Below are positions 1 to 15,000 of a stretch of DNA of 64,000 bases, piece after piece (positions within the stretch are counted from its first letter, which is position 1; the number at the start of each line of letters is the position of its first letter). The notes below the pieces were generated by a model that was not told where the DNA came from, ran no database searches, and worked only from the letters and a program-made list of their open reading frames with translations. The DNA comes from Macrostomum hystrix (Eukaryota > Platyhelminthes > Macrostomidae). Position numbers and translations under genes: made by a program. Where the stretch lies: NCBI GenBank assembly GCA_950097015.1, contig CATNEN010000003.1:2851001-2915000 (forward strand), read 5' to 3'.

Positions 1-3000
1 GCGGCTCAGGCAGACCGCGTCCAAGACCGCAGCCGAGACCGCAGCCGAGACCACGTCCGAGTCATGGAGGTGAGTGCTGATGCTGCTGGCCTTGCGCTTC
101 TAAACTGTGATTCCCGTGCAGTGTGTCAAATATTAGTTAACGACTAAACTGGCATGTGAAAGCGAGCCGCAGTGAAAAGCATTCTTCGTTAAAGTATTCG
201 AGAAAATTCGCGTTTCTCAAGCGTCATCTTTTTATTTTGATTCGCAATTCGATAGCTTGCCAGCGCGTCTCGTCGGTGAATGCCTACCTGAGGGCGTCGA
301 ACGTCGGCAAGTGCTACGAGTTCCGAGTCACTGGAGTTCAAGGCGGCGTGGTGTGGGGCACTGACGTGTACACTTCGGACTCGAACTTTGGCTCGGCAGC
401 AGTGCACACGGGTCTAATCAGAGCCGGAGAGACTCGCTACGTGCGCATCATAGTACGCAGGGGTCGCAACTCGTACAGAGGAAGCGTTCGCTACGGAGTC
501 AGCACTCGCAACTATGGACGCTGGGGTCTGAGCTACACCTTCGCTGGCCTTGGTGGAGGCGGCTCAGGCAGACCGCGTCCAAGACCGCAGCCGAGACCGC
601 AGCCGAGACCACGTCCGAGTCATGGAGGTGAGTGCTGATGCTGCTGGCCTTGCGCTTCTAAACTGTGATTCCCGTGCAGTGTGTCAAATATTAGTTAACG
701 ACTAAACTGGCCTGTAAATGCGAGCCGCAGTGAAAAGCATTCTTCAGTTATAAGTATTCGAGAAAATTCGCGTTTCTCAAGCGTCATCTTTTTATTTTGA
801 TTCGCAATTCGATAGCTTGCCAGCGCGTCTCGTCGGTGAATGCCTACCTGAGGGCGTCGAACGTCGGCAAGTGCTACGAGTTCCGAGTCACTGGAGTTCA
901 AGGCGGCGTGGTGTGGGGCACTGACGTGTACACTTCGGACTCGAACTTTGGCTCGGCAGCAGTGCACACGGGTCTAATCAGAGCCGGAGAGACTCGCTAC
1001 GTGCGCATCATAGTACGCAGGGGTCGCAACTCGTACAGAGGAAGCGTTCGCTACGGAGTCAGCACTCGCAACTATGGACGCTGGGGTCTGAGCTACACCT
1101 TCGCTGGCCTTGGTGGAGGCGGCTCAGGCAGACCGCGTCCAAGACCGCAGCCGAGACCGCAGCCGAGACCACGTCCGAGTCATGGAGGTGAGTGCTGATG
1201 CTGCTGGCCTTGCGCTTCTAAACTGTGATTCCCGTGCAGTGTGTCAAATATTAGTTAACGACTAAACTGGCCTGTAAATGCGAGCCGCAGTGAAAAGCTT
1301 TTTCAGTTATAATATTCGAGAAAATTCGCGTTTCTAAAGCGTCATCTTTTTATTTTGATTCGCAATTCGATAGCTTGCCAGCGCGTCTCGTCGGTGAATG
1401 CCTACCTGAGGGCGTCGAACGTCGGCAAGTGCTACGAGTTCCGAGTCACTGGAGTTCAAGGCGGCGTGGTGTGGGGCACTGACGTGTACACTTCGGACTC
1501 GAACTTTGGCTCGGCAGCAGTGCACACGGGTCTAATCAGAGCCGGAGAGACTCGCTACGTGCGCATCATAGTACGCAGGGGTCGCAACTCGTACAGAGGA
1601 AGCGTTCGCTACGGAGTCAGCACTCGCAACTATGGACGCTGGGGTCTGAGCTACACCTTCGCTGGCCTTGGTGGAGGCGGCTCAGGCAGACCGCGTCCAA
1701 GACCGCAGCCGAGACCGCAGCCGAGACCACGTCCGAGTCATGGAGGTGAGTGCTGATGCTGCTGGCCTTGCGCTTCTAAACTGTGATTCCCGTGCAGTGT
1801 GTCAAATATTAGTTAACGACTAAACTGGCCTGTAAAGGCGAGCCGCAGTGAAAAGCATTCTTCAGTTATAAGTATTCGAGAAAATTCGCGTTTCTAAAGC
1901 GTCATCTTTTTATTTTGATTCGCAATTCGATAGCTTGCCAGCGCGTCTCGTCGGTGAATGCCTACCTGAGGGCGTCGAACGTCGGCAAGTGCTACGAGTT
2001 CCGAGTCACTGGAGTTCAAGGCGGCGTGGTGTGGGGCACTGACGTGTACACTTCGGACTCGAACTTTGGCTCGGCAGCAGTGCACACGGGTCTAATCAGA
2101 GCCGGAGAGACTCGCTACGTGCGCATCATAGTACGCAGGGGTCGCAACTCGTACAGAGGAAGCGTTCGCTACGGAGTCAGCACTCGCAACTATGGACGCT
2201 GGGGTCTGAGCTACACCTTCGCTGGCCTTGGTGGAGGCGGCTCAGGCAGACCGCGTCCAAGACCGCAGCCGAGACCGCAGCCGAGACCACGTCCGAGTCA
2301 TGGAGGTGAGTGCTGATGCTGCTGGCCTTGCGCTTCTAAACTGTGATTCCCGTGCAGTGTGTCAAATATTAGTTAACGACTAAACTGGCCTGTAAAGGCG
2401 AGCCGCAGTGAAAAGCTTTTTCAGTTATAATATTCGAGAAAATTCGCGTTTCTAAAGCGTCATCTTTTTATTTTGATTCGCAATTCGATAGCTTGCCAGC
2501 GCGTCTCGTCGGTGAATGCCTACCTGAGGGCGTCGAACGTCGGCAAGTGCTACGAGTTCCGAGTCACTGGAGTTCAAGGCGGCGTGGTGTGGGGCACTGA
2601 CGTGTACACTTCGGACTCGAACTTTGGCTCGGCAGCAGTGCACACGGGTCTAATCAGAGCCGGAGAGACTCGCTACGTGCGCATCATAGTACGCAGGGGT
2701 CGCAACTCGTACAGAGGAAGCGTTCGCTACGGAGTCAGCACTCGCAACTATGGACGCTGGGGTCTGAGCTACACCTTCGCTGGCCTTGGTGGAGGCGGCT
2801 CAGGCAGACCGCGTCCAAGACCGCAGCCGAGACCGCAGCCGAGACCACGTCCGAGTCATGGAGGTGAGTGCTGATGCTGCTGGCCTTGCGCTTCTAAACT
2901 GTGATTCCCGTGCAGTGTGTCAAATATTAGTTAACGACTAAACTGGCCTGTAAAGGCGAGCCGCAGTGAAAAGCTTTTTCAGTTATAATATTCGAGAAAA

Positions 3001-6000
3001 TTCGCGTTTCTAAAGCGTCATCTTTTTATTTTGATTCGCAATTCGATAGCTTGCCAGCGCGTCTCGTCGGTGAATGCCTACCTGAGGGCGTCGAACGTCG
3101 GCAAGTGCTACGAGTTCCGAGTCACTGGAGTTCAAGGCGGCGTGGTGTGGGGCACTGACGTGTACACTTCGGACTCGAACTTTGGCTCGGCAGCAGTGCA
3201 CACGGGTCTAATCAGAGCCGGAGAGACTCGCTACGTGCGCATCATAGTACGCAGGGGTCGCAACTCGTACAGAGGAAGCGTTCGCTACGGAGTCAGCACT
3301 CGCAACTATGGACGCTGGGGTCTGAGCTACACCTTCGCTGGCCTTGGTGGAGGCGGCTCAGGCAGACCGCGTCCAAGACCGCAGCCGAGACCGCAGCCGA
3401 GACCACGTCCGAGTCATGGAGGTGAGTGCTGATGCTGCTGGCCTTGCGCTTCTAAACTGTGATTCCCGTGCAGTGTGTCAAATATTAGTTAACGACTAAA
3501 CTGGCCTGTAAATGCGAGCCGCAGTGAAAAGCTTTTTCAGTTATAATATTCGAGAAAATTCGCGTTTCTAAAGCGTCATCTTTTTATTTTGATTCGCAAT
3601 TCGATAGCTTGCCAGCGCGTCTCGTCGGTGAATGCCTACCTGAGGGCGTCGAACGTCGGCAAGTGCTACGAGTTCCGAGTCACTGGAGTTCAAGGCGGCG
3701 TGGTGTGGGGCACTGACGTGTACACTTCGGACTCGAACTTTGGCTCGGCAGCAGTGCACACGGGTCTAATCAGAGCCGGAGAGACTCGCTACGTGCGCAT
3801 CATAGTACGCAGGGGTCGCAACTCGTACAGAGGAAGCGTTCGCTACGGAGTCAGCACTCGCAACTATGGACGCTGGGGTCTGAGCTACACCTTCGCTGGC
3901 CTTGGTGGAGGCGGCTCAGGCAGACCGCGTCCAAGACCGCAGCCGAGACCGCAGCCGAGACCACGTCCGAGTCATGGAGGTGAGTGCTGATGCTGCTGGC
4001 CTTGCGCTTCTAAACTGTGATTCCCGTGCAGTGTGTCAAATATTAGTTAACGACTAAACTGGCCTGTAAAGGCGAGCCGCAGTGAAAAGCTTTTTCAGTT
4101 ATAATATTCGAGAAAATTCGCGTTTCTAAAGCGTCATCTTTTTATTTTGATTCGCAATTCGATAGCTTGCCAGCGCGTCTCGTCGGTGAATGCCTACCTG
4201 AGGGCGTCGAACGTCGGCAAGTGCTACGAGTTCCGAGTCACTGGAGTTCAAGGCGGCGTGGTGTGGGGCACTGACGTGTACACTTCGGACTCGAACTTTG
4301 GCTCGGCAGCAGTGCACACGGGTCTAATCAGAGCCGGAGAGACTCGCTACGTGCGCATCATAGTACGCAGGGGTCGCAACTCGTACAGAGGAAGCGTTCG
4401 CTACGGAGTCAGCACTCGCAACTATGGACGCTGGGGTCTGAGCTACACCTTCGCTGGCCTTGGTGGAGGCGGCTCAGGCAGACCGCGTCCAAGACCGCAG
4501 CCGAGACCGCAGCCGAGACCACGTCCGAGTCATGGAGGTGAGTGCTGATGCTGCTGGCCTTGCGCTTCTAAACTGTGATTCCCGTGCAGTGTGTCAAATA
4601 TTAGTTAACGACTAAACTGGCCTGTAAAGGCGAGCCGCAGTGAAAAGCTTTTTCAGTTATAATATTCGAGAAAATTCGCGTTTCTAAAGCGTCATCTTTT
4701 TATTTTGATTCGCAATTCGATAGCTTGCCAGCGCGTCTCGTCGGTGAATGCCTACCTGAGGGCGTCGAACGTCGGCAAGTGCTACGAGTTCCGAGTCACT
4801 GGAGTTCAAGGCGGCGTGGTGTGGGGCACTGACGTGTACACTTCGGACTCGAACTTTGGCTCGGCAGCAGTGCACACGGGTCTAATCAGAGCCGGAGAGA
4901 CTCGCTACGTGCGCATCATAGTACGCAGGGGTCGCAACTCGTACAGAGGAAGCGTTCGCTACGGAGTCAGCACTCGCAACTATGGACGCTGGGGTCTGAG
5001 CTACACCTTCGCTGGCCTTGGTGGAGGCGGCTCAGGCAGACCGCGTCCAAGACCGCAGCCGAGACCGCAGCCGAGACCACGTCCGAGTCATGGAGGTGAG
5101 TGCTGATGCTGCTGGCCTTGCGCTTCTAAACTGTGATTCCCGTGCAGTGTGTCAAATATTAGTTAACGACTAAACTGGCCTGTAAAGGCGAGCCGCAGTG
5201 AAAAGCTTTTTCAGTTATAATATTCGAGAAAATTCGCGTTTCTAAAGCGTCATCTTTTTATTTTGATTCGCAATTCGATAGCTTGCCAGCGCGTCTCGTC
5301 GGTGAATGCCTACCTGAGGGCGTCGAACGTCGGCAAGTGCTACGAGTTCCGAGTCACTGGAGTTCAAGGCGGCGTGGTGTGGGGCACTGACGTGTACACT
5401 TCGGACTCGAACTTTGGCTCGGCAGCAGTGCACACGGGTCTAATCAGAGCCGGAGAGACTCGCTACGTGCGCATCATAGTACGCAGGGGTCGCAACTCGT
5501 ACAGAGGAAGCGTTCGCTACGGAGTCAGCACTCGCAACTATGGACGCTGGGGTCTGAGCTACACCTTCGCTGGCCTTGGTGGAGGCGGCTCAGGCAGACC
5601 GCGTCCAAGACCGCAGCCGAGACCGCAGCCGAGACCACGTCCGAGTCATGGAGGTGAGTGCTGATGCTGCTGGCCTTGCGCTTCTAAACTGTGATTCCCG
5701 TGCAGTGTGTCAAATATTAGTTAACGACTAAACTGGCCTGTAAAGGCGAGCCGCAGTGAAAAGCTTTTTCAGTTATAATATTCGAGAAAATTCGCGTTTC
5801 TAAAGCGTCATCTTTTTATTTTGATTCGCAATTCGATAGCTTGCCAGCGCGTCTCGTCGGTGAATGCCTACCTGAGGGCGTCGAACGTCGGCAAGTGCTA
5901 CGAGTTCCGAGTCACTGGAGTTCAAGGCGGCGTGGTGTGGGGCACTGACGTGTACACTTCGGACTCGAACTTTGGCTCGGCAGCAGTGCACACGGGTCTA

Positions 6001-9000
6001 ATCAGAGCCGGAGAGACTCGCTACGTGCGCATCATAGTACGCAGGGGTCGCAACTCGTACAGAGGAAGCGTTCGCTACGGAGTCAGCACTCGCAACTATG
6101 GACGCTGGGGTCTGAGCTACACCTTCGCTGGCCTTGGTGGAGGCGGCTCAGGCAGACCGCGTCCAAGACCGCAGCCGAGACCGCAGCCGAGACCACGTCC
6201 GAGTCATGGAGGTGAGTGCTGATGCTGCTGGCCTTGCGCTTCTAAACTGTGATTCCCGTGCAGTGTGTCAAATATAAGTTAACGACTAAACTGGCCTGTA
6301 AAGGCGAGCCGCAGTGAAAAGCTTTTTCAGTTATAATATTCGAGAAAATTCGCGTTTCCTAAAGCGTCATCTTTTTATTTTGATTCGCAATTCGATAGCT
6401 TGCCAGCGCGTCTCGTCGGTGAATGCCTACCTGAGGGCGTCGAACGTCGGCAAGTGCTACGAGTTCCGAGTCACTGGAGTTCAAGGCGGCGTGGTGTGGG
6501 GCACTGACGTGTACACTTCGGACTCGAACTTTGGCTCGGCAGCAGTGCACACGGGTCTAATCAGAGCCGGAGAGACTCGCTACGTGCGCATCATAGTACG
6601 CAGGGGTCGCAACTCGTACAGAGGAAGCGTTCGCTACGGAGTCAGCACTCGCAACTATGGACGCTGGGGTCTGAGCTACACCTTCGCTGGCCTTGGTGGA
6701 GGCGGCTCAGGCAGACCGCGTCCAAGACCGCAGCCGAGACCGCAGCCGAGACCACGTCCGAGTCATGGAGGTGAGTGCTGATACTGCTGGCCTTGCGCTT
6801 CTAAACTGTGATTCCCGTGCAGTGTGTCAAATATAAGTTAACGACTAAACTGGCCTGTAAAGGCGAGCCGCAGTGAAAAGCTTTTTCAGTTATAATATTC
6901 GAGAAAATTCGCGTTTCTAAAGCGTCATCTTTTTATTTTGATTCGCAATTCGATAGCTTGCCAGCGCGTCTCGTCGGTGAATGCCTACCTGAGGGCGTCG
7001 AACGTCGGCAAGTGCTACGAGTTCCGAGTCACTGGAGTTCAAGGCGGCGTGGTGTGGGGCACTGACGTGTACACTTCGGACTCGAACTTTGGCTCGGCAG
7101 CAGTGCACACGGGTCTAATCAGAGCCGGAGAGACTCGCTACGTGCGCATCATAGTACGCAGGGGTCGCAACTCGTACAGAGGAAGCGTTCGCTACGGAGT
7201 CAGCACTCGCAACTATGGACGCTGGGGTCTGAGCTACACCTTCGCTGGCCTTGGTGGAGGCGGCTCAGGCAGACCGCGTCCAAGACCGCAGCCGAGACCG
7301 CAGCCGAGACCACGTCCGAGTCATGGAGGTGAGTGCTGATGCTGCTGGCCTTGCGCTTCTAAACTGTGATTCCCGTGCAGTGTGTCAAATATAAGTTAAC
7401 GACTAAACTGGCCTGTAAAGGCGAGCCGCAGTGAAAAGCTTTTTCAGTTATAATATTCGAGAAAATTCGCGTTTCTAAAGCGTCATCTTTTTATTTTGAT
7501 TCGCAATTCGATAGCTTGCCAGCGCGTCTCGTCGGTGAATGCCTACCTGAGGGCGTCGAACGTCGGCAAGTGCTACGAGTTCCGAGTCACTGGAGTTCAA
7601 GGCGGCGTGGTGTGGGGCACTGACGTGTACACTTCGGACTCGAACTTTGGCTCGGCAGCAGTGCACACGGGTCTAATCAGAGCCGGAGAGACTCGCTACG
7701 TGCGCATCATAGTACGCAGGGGTCGCAACTCGTACAGAGGAAGCGTTCGCTACGGAGTCAGCACTCGCAACTATGGACGCTGGGGTCTGAGCTACACCTT
7801 CGCTGGCCTTGGTGGAGGCGGCTCAGGCAGACCGCGTCCAAGACCGCAGCCGAGACCGCAGCCGAGACCACGTCCGAGTCATGGAGGTGAGTGCTGATGC
7901 TGCTGGCCTTGCGCTTCTAAACTGTGATTCCCGTGCAGTGTGTCAAATATAAGTTAACGACTAAACTGGCATGTAAAGGCGAGCCGCAGTGAAAAGCTTT
8001 TTCAGTTATAATATTCGAGAAAATTCGCGTTTCTAAAGCGTCATCTTTTTATTTTGATTCGCAATTCGATAGCTTGCCAGCGCGTCTCGTCGGTGAATGC
8101 CTACCTGAGGGCGTCGAACGTCGGCAAGTGCTACGAGTTCCGAGTCACTGGAGTTCAAGGCGGCGTGGTGTGGGGCACTGACGTGTACACTTCGGACTCG
8201 AACTTTGGCTCGGCAGCAGTGCACACGGGTCTAATCAGAGCCGGAGAGACTCGCTACGTGCGCATCATAGTACGCAGGGGTCGCAACTCGTACAGAGGAA
8301 GCGTTCGCTACGGAGTCAGCACTCGCAACTATGGACGCTGGGGTCTGAGCTACACCTTCGCTGGCCTTGGTGGAGGCGGCTCAGGCAGACCGCGTCCAAG
8401 ACCGCAGCCGAGACCGCAGCCGAGACCACGTCCGAGTCATGGAGGTGAGTGCTGATACTGCTGGCCTTGCGCTTCTAAACTGTGATTCCCGTGCAGTGTG
8501 TCAAATATAAGTTAACGACTAAACTGGCCTGTAAAGGCGAGCCGCAGTGAAAAGCTTTTTCAGTTATAATATTCGAGAAAATTCGCGTTTCTAAAGCGTC
8601 ATCTTTTTATTTTGATTCGCAATTCGATAGCTTGCCAGCGCGTCTCGTCGGTGAATGCCTACCTGAGGGCGTCGAACGTCGGCAAGTGCTACGAGTTCCG
8701 AGTCACTGGAGTTCAAGGCGGCGTGGTGTGGGGCACTGACGTGTACACTTCGGACTCGAACTTTGGCTCGGCAGCAGTGCACACGGGTCTAATCAGAGCC
8801 GGAGAGACTCGCTACGTGCGCATCATAGTACGCAGGGGTCGCAACTCGTACAGAGGAAGCGTTCGCTACGGAGTCAGCACTCGCAACTATGGACGCTGGG
8901 GTCTGAGCTACACCTTCGCTGGCCTCGGTGGAGGCGGCTCAGGCAGACCGCGTCCAAGACCGCAGCCGAGACCGCAGCCGAGACCACGTCCGAGTCATGG

Positions 9001-12000
9001 AGGTGAGTGCTGATACTGCTGGCCTTGCGCTTCTAAACTGTGATTCCCGTGCAGTGTGTCAAATATTAGTTAACGACTAAAGTGGCATGTGAAAGCGAGC
9101 CGCAGTGAAAAGCTTTTCAGTTATAAGTATTCGAGAAAATTCGCGTTTCTAAAGCGTCATCTTTTTATTTTGATTCGCAATTCGATAGCTTGCCAGCGCG
9201 TCTCGTCGGTGAATGCCTACCTGAGGGCGTCGAACGTCGGCAAGTGCTACGAGTTCCGAGTCACTGGAGTTCAAGGCGGCGTGGTGTGGGGCACTGACGT
9301 GTACACTTCGGACTCGAACTTTGGCTCGGCAGCAGTGCACACGGGTCTAATCAGAGCCGGAGAGACTCGCTACGTGCGCATCATAGTACGCAGGGGTCGC
9401 AACTCGTACAGAGGAAGCGTTCGCTACGGAGTCAGCACTCGCAACTATGGACGCTGGGGTCTGAGCTACACCTTCGCTGGCCTCGGTGGAGGCGGCTCAG
9501 GCAGACCGCGTCCAAGACCGCAGCCGAGACCGCAGCCGAGACCACGTCCGAGTCATGGAGGTGAGTGCTGATGCTGCTGGCCTTGCGCTTCTAAACTGTG
9601 ATTCCCGTGCAGTGTGTCAAATATTAGTTAACGACTAAAGTGGCATGTGAAAGGCGAGCCGCAGTGAAAAGCTTTTTCAGTTATAATATTCGAGAAAATT
9701 CGCGTTTCCAAAGCGTCATCTTTTTATTTTGATTCGCAATTCGATAGCTTGCCAGCGCGTCTCGTCGGTGAATGCCTACCTGAGGGCGTCGAACGTCGGC
9801 AAGTGCTACGAGTTCCGAGTCACTGGAGTTCAAGGCGGCGTGGTGTGGGGCACTGACGTGTACACTTCGGACTCGAACTTTGGCTCGGCAGCAGTGCACA
9901 CGGGTCTAATCAGAGCCGGAGAGACTCGCTACGTGCGCATCATAGTACGCAGGGGTCGCAACTCGTACAGAGGAAGCGTTCGCTACGGAGTCAGCACTCG
10001 CAACTATGGACGCTGGGGTCTGAGCTACACCTTCGCTGGCCTTGGTGGAGGCGGCTCAGGCAGACCGCGTCCAAGACCGCAGCCGAGACCGCAGCCGAGA
10101 CCACGTCCGAGTCATGGAGGTGAGTGCTGATGCTGCTGGCCTTGCGCTTCTAAACTGTGATTCCCGTGCAGTGTGTCAAATATAAGTTAACGACTAAACT
10201 GGCCTGTAAAGGCGAGCCGCAGTGAAAAGCTTTTTCAGTTATAATATTCGAGAAAATTCGCGTTTCTAAAGCGTCATCTTTTTATTTTGATTCGCAATTC
10301 GATAGCTTGCCAGCGCGTCTCGTCGGTGAATGCCTACCTGAGGGCGTCGAACGTCGGCAAGTGCTACGAGTTCCGAGTCACTGGAGTTCAAGGCGGCGTG
10401 GTGTGGGGCACTGACGTGTACACTTCGGACTCGAACTTTGGCTCGGCAGCAGTGCACACGGGTCTAATCAGAGCCGGAGAGACTCGCTACGTGCGCATCA
10501 TAGTACGCAGGGGTCGCAACTCGTACAGAGGAAGCGTTCGCTACGGAGTCAGCACTCGCAACTATGGACGCTGGGGTCTGAGCTACACCTTCGCTGGCCT
10601 CGGTGGAGGCGGCTCAGGCAGACCGCGTCCAAGACCGCAGCCGAGACCGCAGCCGAGACCACGTCCGAGTCATGGAGGTGAGTGCTGATGCTGCTGGCCT
10701 TGCGCTTCTAAACTGTGATTCCCGTGCAGTGTGTCAAATATTAGTTAACGACTAAAGTGGCATGTGAAAGCGAGCCGCAGTGAAAAGCATTCTTCAGTTA
10801 TAAGTATTCGAGAAAATTCGCGTTTCTAAAGCGTCATCTTTTTATTTTGATTCGCAATTCGATAGCTTGCCAGCGCGTCTCGTCGGTGAATGCCTACCTG
10901 AGGGCGTCGAACGTCGGCAAGTGCTACGAGTTCCGAGTCACTGGAGTTCAAGGCGGCGTGGTGTGGGGCACTGACGTGTACACTTCGGACTCGAACTTTG
11001 GCTCGGCAGCAGTGCACACGGGTCTAATCAGAGCCGGAGAGACTCGCTACGTGCGCATCATAGTACGCAGGGGTCGCAACTCGTACAGAGGAAGCGTTCG
11101 CTACGGAGTCAGCACTCGCAACTATGGACGCTGGGGTCTGAGCTACACCTTCGCTGGCCTCGGTGGAGGCGGCTCAGGCAGACCGCGTCCAAGACCGCAG
11201 CCGAGACCGCAGCCGAGACCACGTCCGAGTCATGGAGGTGAGTGCTGATGCTGCTGGCCTTGCGCTTCTAAACTGTGATTCCCGTGCAGTGTGTCAAATA
11301 TTAGTTAACGACTAAAGTGGCATGTGAAAGCGAGCCGCAGTGAAAAGCTTTTTCAGTTATAATATTCGAGAAAATTCGCGTTTCCAAAGCGTCATCTTTT
11401 TATTTTGATTCGCAATTCGATAGCTTGCCAGCGCGTCTCGTCGGTGAATGCCTACCTGAGGGCGTCGAACGTCGGCAAGTGCTACGAGTTCCGAGTCACT
11501 GGAGTTCAAGGCGGCGTGGTGTGGGGCACTGACGTGTACACTTCGGACTCGAACTTTGGCTCGGCAGCAGTGCACACGGGTCTAATCAGAGCCGGAGAGA
11601 CTCGCTACGTGCGCATCATAGTACGCAGGGGTCGCAACTCGTACAGAGGAAGCGTTCGCTACGGAGTCAGCACTCGCAACTATGGACGCTGGGGTCTGAG
11701 CTACACCTTCGCTGGCCTTGGTGGAGGCGGCTCAGGCAGACCGCGTCCAAGACCGCAGCCGAGACCGCAGCCGAGACCACGTCCGAGTCATGGAGGTGAG
11801 TGCTGATGCTGCTGGCCTTGCGCTTCTAAACTGTGATTCCCGTGCAGTGTGTCAAATATTAGTTAACGACTAAACTGGCCTGTAAAGGCGAGCCGCAGTG
11901 AAAAGCTTTTTCAGTTATAATATTCGAGAAAATTCGCGTTTCTAAAGCGTCATCTTTTTATTTTGATTCGCAATTCGATAGCTTGCCAGCGCGTCTCGTC

Positions 12001-15000
12001 GGTGAATGCCTACCTGAGGGCGTCGAACGTCGGCAAGTGCTACGAGTTCCGAGTCACTGGAGTTCAAGGCGGCGTGGTGTGGGGCACTGACGTGTACACT
12101 TCGGACTCGAACTTTGGCTCGGCAGCAGTGCACACGGGTCTAATCAGAGCCGGAGAGACTCGCTACGTGCGCATCATAGTACGCAGGGGTCGCAACTCGT
12201 ACAGAGGAAGCGTTCGCTACGGAGTCAGCACTCGCAACTATGGACGCTGGGGTCTGAGCTACACCTTCGCTGGCCTCGGTGGAGGCGGCTCAGGCAGACC
12301 GCGTCCAAGACCGCAGCCGAGACCGCAGCCGAGACCAAGTCCGAGTCATGGAGGTGAGTGCTGATGCTGCTGGCCTTGCGCTTCTAAACTGTGATTCCCG
12401 TGCAGTGTGTCAAATATTAGTTAACGACTAAAGTGGCATGTGAAAGCGAGCCGCAGTGAAAAGCATTCTTCGTTAAAGTATTCGAGAAAATTCGCGTTTC
12501 TAAAGCGTCATCTTTTTATTTTGATTCGCAATTCGATAGCTTGCCAGCGCGTCTCGTCGGTGAATGCCTACCTGAGGGCGTCGAACGTCGGCAAGTGCTA
12601 CGAGTTCCGAGTCACTGGAGTTCAAGGCGGCGTGGTGTGGGGCACTGACGTGTACACTTCGGACTCGAACTTTGGCTCGGCAGCAGTGCACACGGGTCTA
12701 ATCAGAGCCGGAGAGACTCGCTACGTGCGCATCATAGTACGCAGGGGTCGCAACTCGTACAGAGGAAGCGTTCGCTACGGAGTCAGCACTCGCAACTATG
12801 GACGCTGGGGTCTGAGCTACACCTTCGCTGGCCTTGGTGGAGGCGGCTCAGGCAGACCGCGTCCAAGACCGCAGCCGAGACCGCAGCCGAGACCACGTCC
12901 GAGTCATGGAGGTGAGTGCTGATGCTGCTGGCCTTGCGCTTCTAAACTGTGATTCCCGTGCAGTGTGTCAAATATTAGTTAACGACTAAAGTGGCATGTG
13001 AAAGCGAGCCGCAGTGAAAAGCATTCTTCGTTAAAGTATTCGAGAAAATTCGCGTTTCTAAAGCGTCATCTTTTTATTTTGATTCGCAATTCGATAGCTT
13101 GCCAGCGCGTCTCGTCGGTGAATGCCTACCTGAGGGCGTCGAACGTCGGCAAGTGCTACGAGTTCCGAGTCACTGGAGTTCAAGGCGGCGTGGTGTGGGG
13201 CACTGACGTGTACACTTCGGACTCGAACTTTGGCTCGGCAGCAGTGCACACGGGTCTAATCAGAGCCGGAGAGACTCGCTACGTGCGCATCATAGTACGC
13301 AGGGGTCGCAACTCGTACAGAGGAAGCGTTCGCTACGGAGTCAGCACTCGCAACTATGGACGCTGGGGTCTGAGCTACACCTTCGCTGGCCTCGGTGGAG
13401 GCGGCTCAGGCAGACCGCGTCCAAGACCGCAGCCGAGACCGCAGCCGAGACCACGTCCGAGTCATGGAGGTGAGTGCTGATGCTGCTGGCCTTGCGCTTC
13501 TAAACTGTGATTCCCGTGCAGTGTGTCAAATATTAGTTAATGACTAAAGTGGCATGTGAAAGCGAGCCGCAGTGAAAAGCTTTTTCAGTTATAATATTCG
13601 AGAAAATTCGCGTTTCCAAAGCGTCATCTTTTTATTTTGATTCGCAATTCGATAGCTTGCCAGCGCGTCTCGTCGGTGAATGCCTACCTGAGGGCGTCGA
13701 ACGTCGGCAAGTGCTACGAGTTCCGAGTCACTGGAGTTCAAGGCGGCGTGGTGTGGGGCACTGACGTGTACACTTCGGACTCGAACTTTGGCTCGGCAGC
13801 AGTGCACACGGGTCTAATCAGAGCCGGAGAGACTCGCTACGTGCGCATCATAGTACGCAGGGGTCGCAACTCGTACAGAGGAAGCGTTCGCTACGGAGTC
13901 AGCACTCGCAACTATGGACGCTGGGGTCTGAGCTACACCTTCGCTGGCCTTGGTGGAGGCGGCTCAGGCAGACCGCGTCCAAGACCGCAGCCGAGACCGC
14001 AGCCGAGACCACGTCCGAGTCATGGAGGTGAGTGCTGATGCTGCTGGCCTTGCGCTTCTAAACTGTGATTCCCGTGCAGTGTGTCAAATATTAGTTAACG
14101 ACTAAACTGGCCTGTAAAGGCGAGCCGCAGTGAAAAGCTTTTTCAGTTATAATATTCGAGAAAATTCGCGTTTCTAAAGCGTCATCTTTTTATTTTGATT
14201 CGCAATTCGATAGCTTGCCAGCGCGTCTCGTCGGTGAATGCCTACCTGAGGGCGTCGAACGTCGGCAAGTGCTACGAGTTCCGAGTCACTGGAGTTCAAG
14301 GCGGCGTGGTGTGGGGCACTGACGTGTACACTTCGGACTCGAACTTTGGCTCGGCAGCAGTGCACACGGGTCTAATCAGAGCCGGAGAGACTCGCTACGT
14401 GCGCATCATAGTACGCAGGGGTCGCAACTCGTACAGAGGAAGCGTTCGCTACGGAGTCAGCACTCGCAACTATGGACGCTGGGGTCTGAGCTACACCTTC
14501 GCTGGCCTCGGTGGAGGCGGCTCAGGCAGACCGCGTCCAAGACCGCAGCCGAGACCGCAGCCGAGACCACGTCCGAGTCATGGAGGTGAGTGCTGATGCT
14601 GCTGGCCTTGCGCTTCTAAACTGTGATTCCCGTGCAATGTGTCAAATATTAGTTAACGACTAAACTGGCCTGTAAAGGCGAGCCGCAGTGAAAAGCTTTT
14701 TCAGTTATAATATTCGAGAAAATTTGCGTTTCCAAAGCGTCATCTTTTTATTTTGATTCGCAATTCGATAGCTTGCCAGCGCGTCTCGTCGGTGAATGCC
14801 TACCTGAGGGCGTCGAACGTCGGCAAGTGCTACGAGTTCCGAGTCACTGGAGTTCAAGGCGGCGTGGTGTGGGGCACTGACGTGTACACTTCGGACTCGA
14901 ACTTTGGCTCGGCAGCAGTGCACACGGGTCTAATCAGAGCCGGAGAGACTCGCTACGTGCGCATCATAGTACGCAGGGGTCGCAACTCGTACAGAGGAAG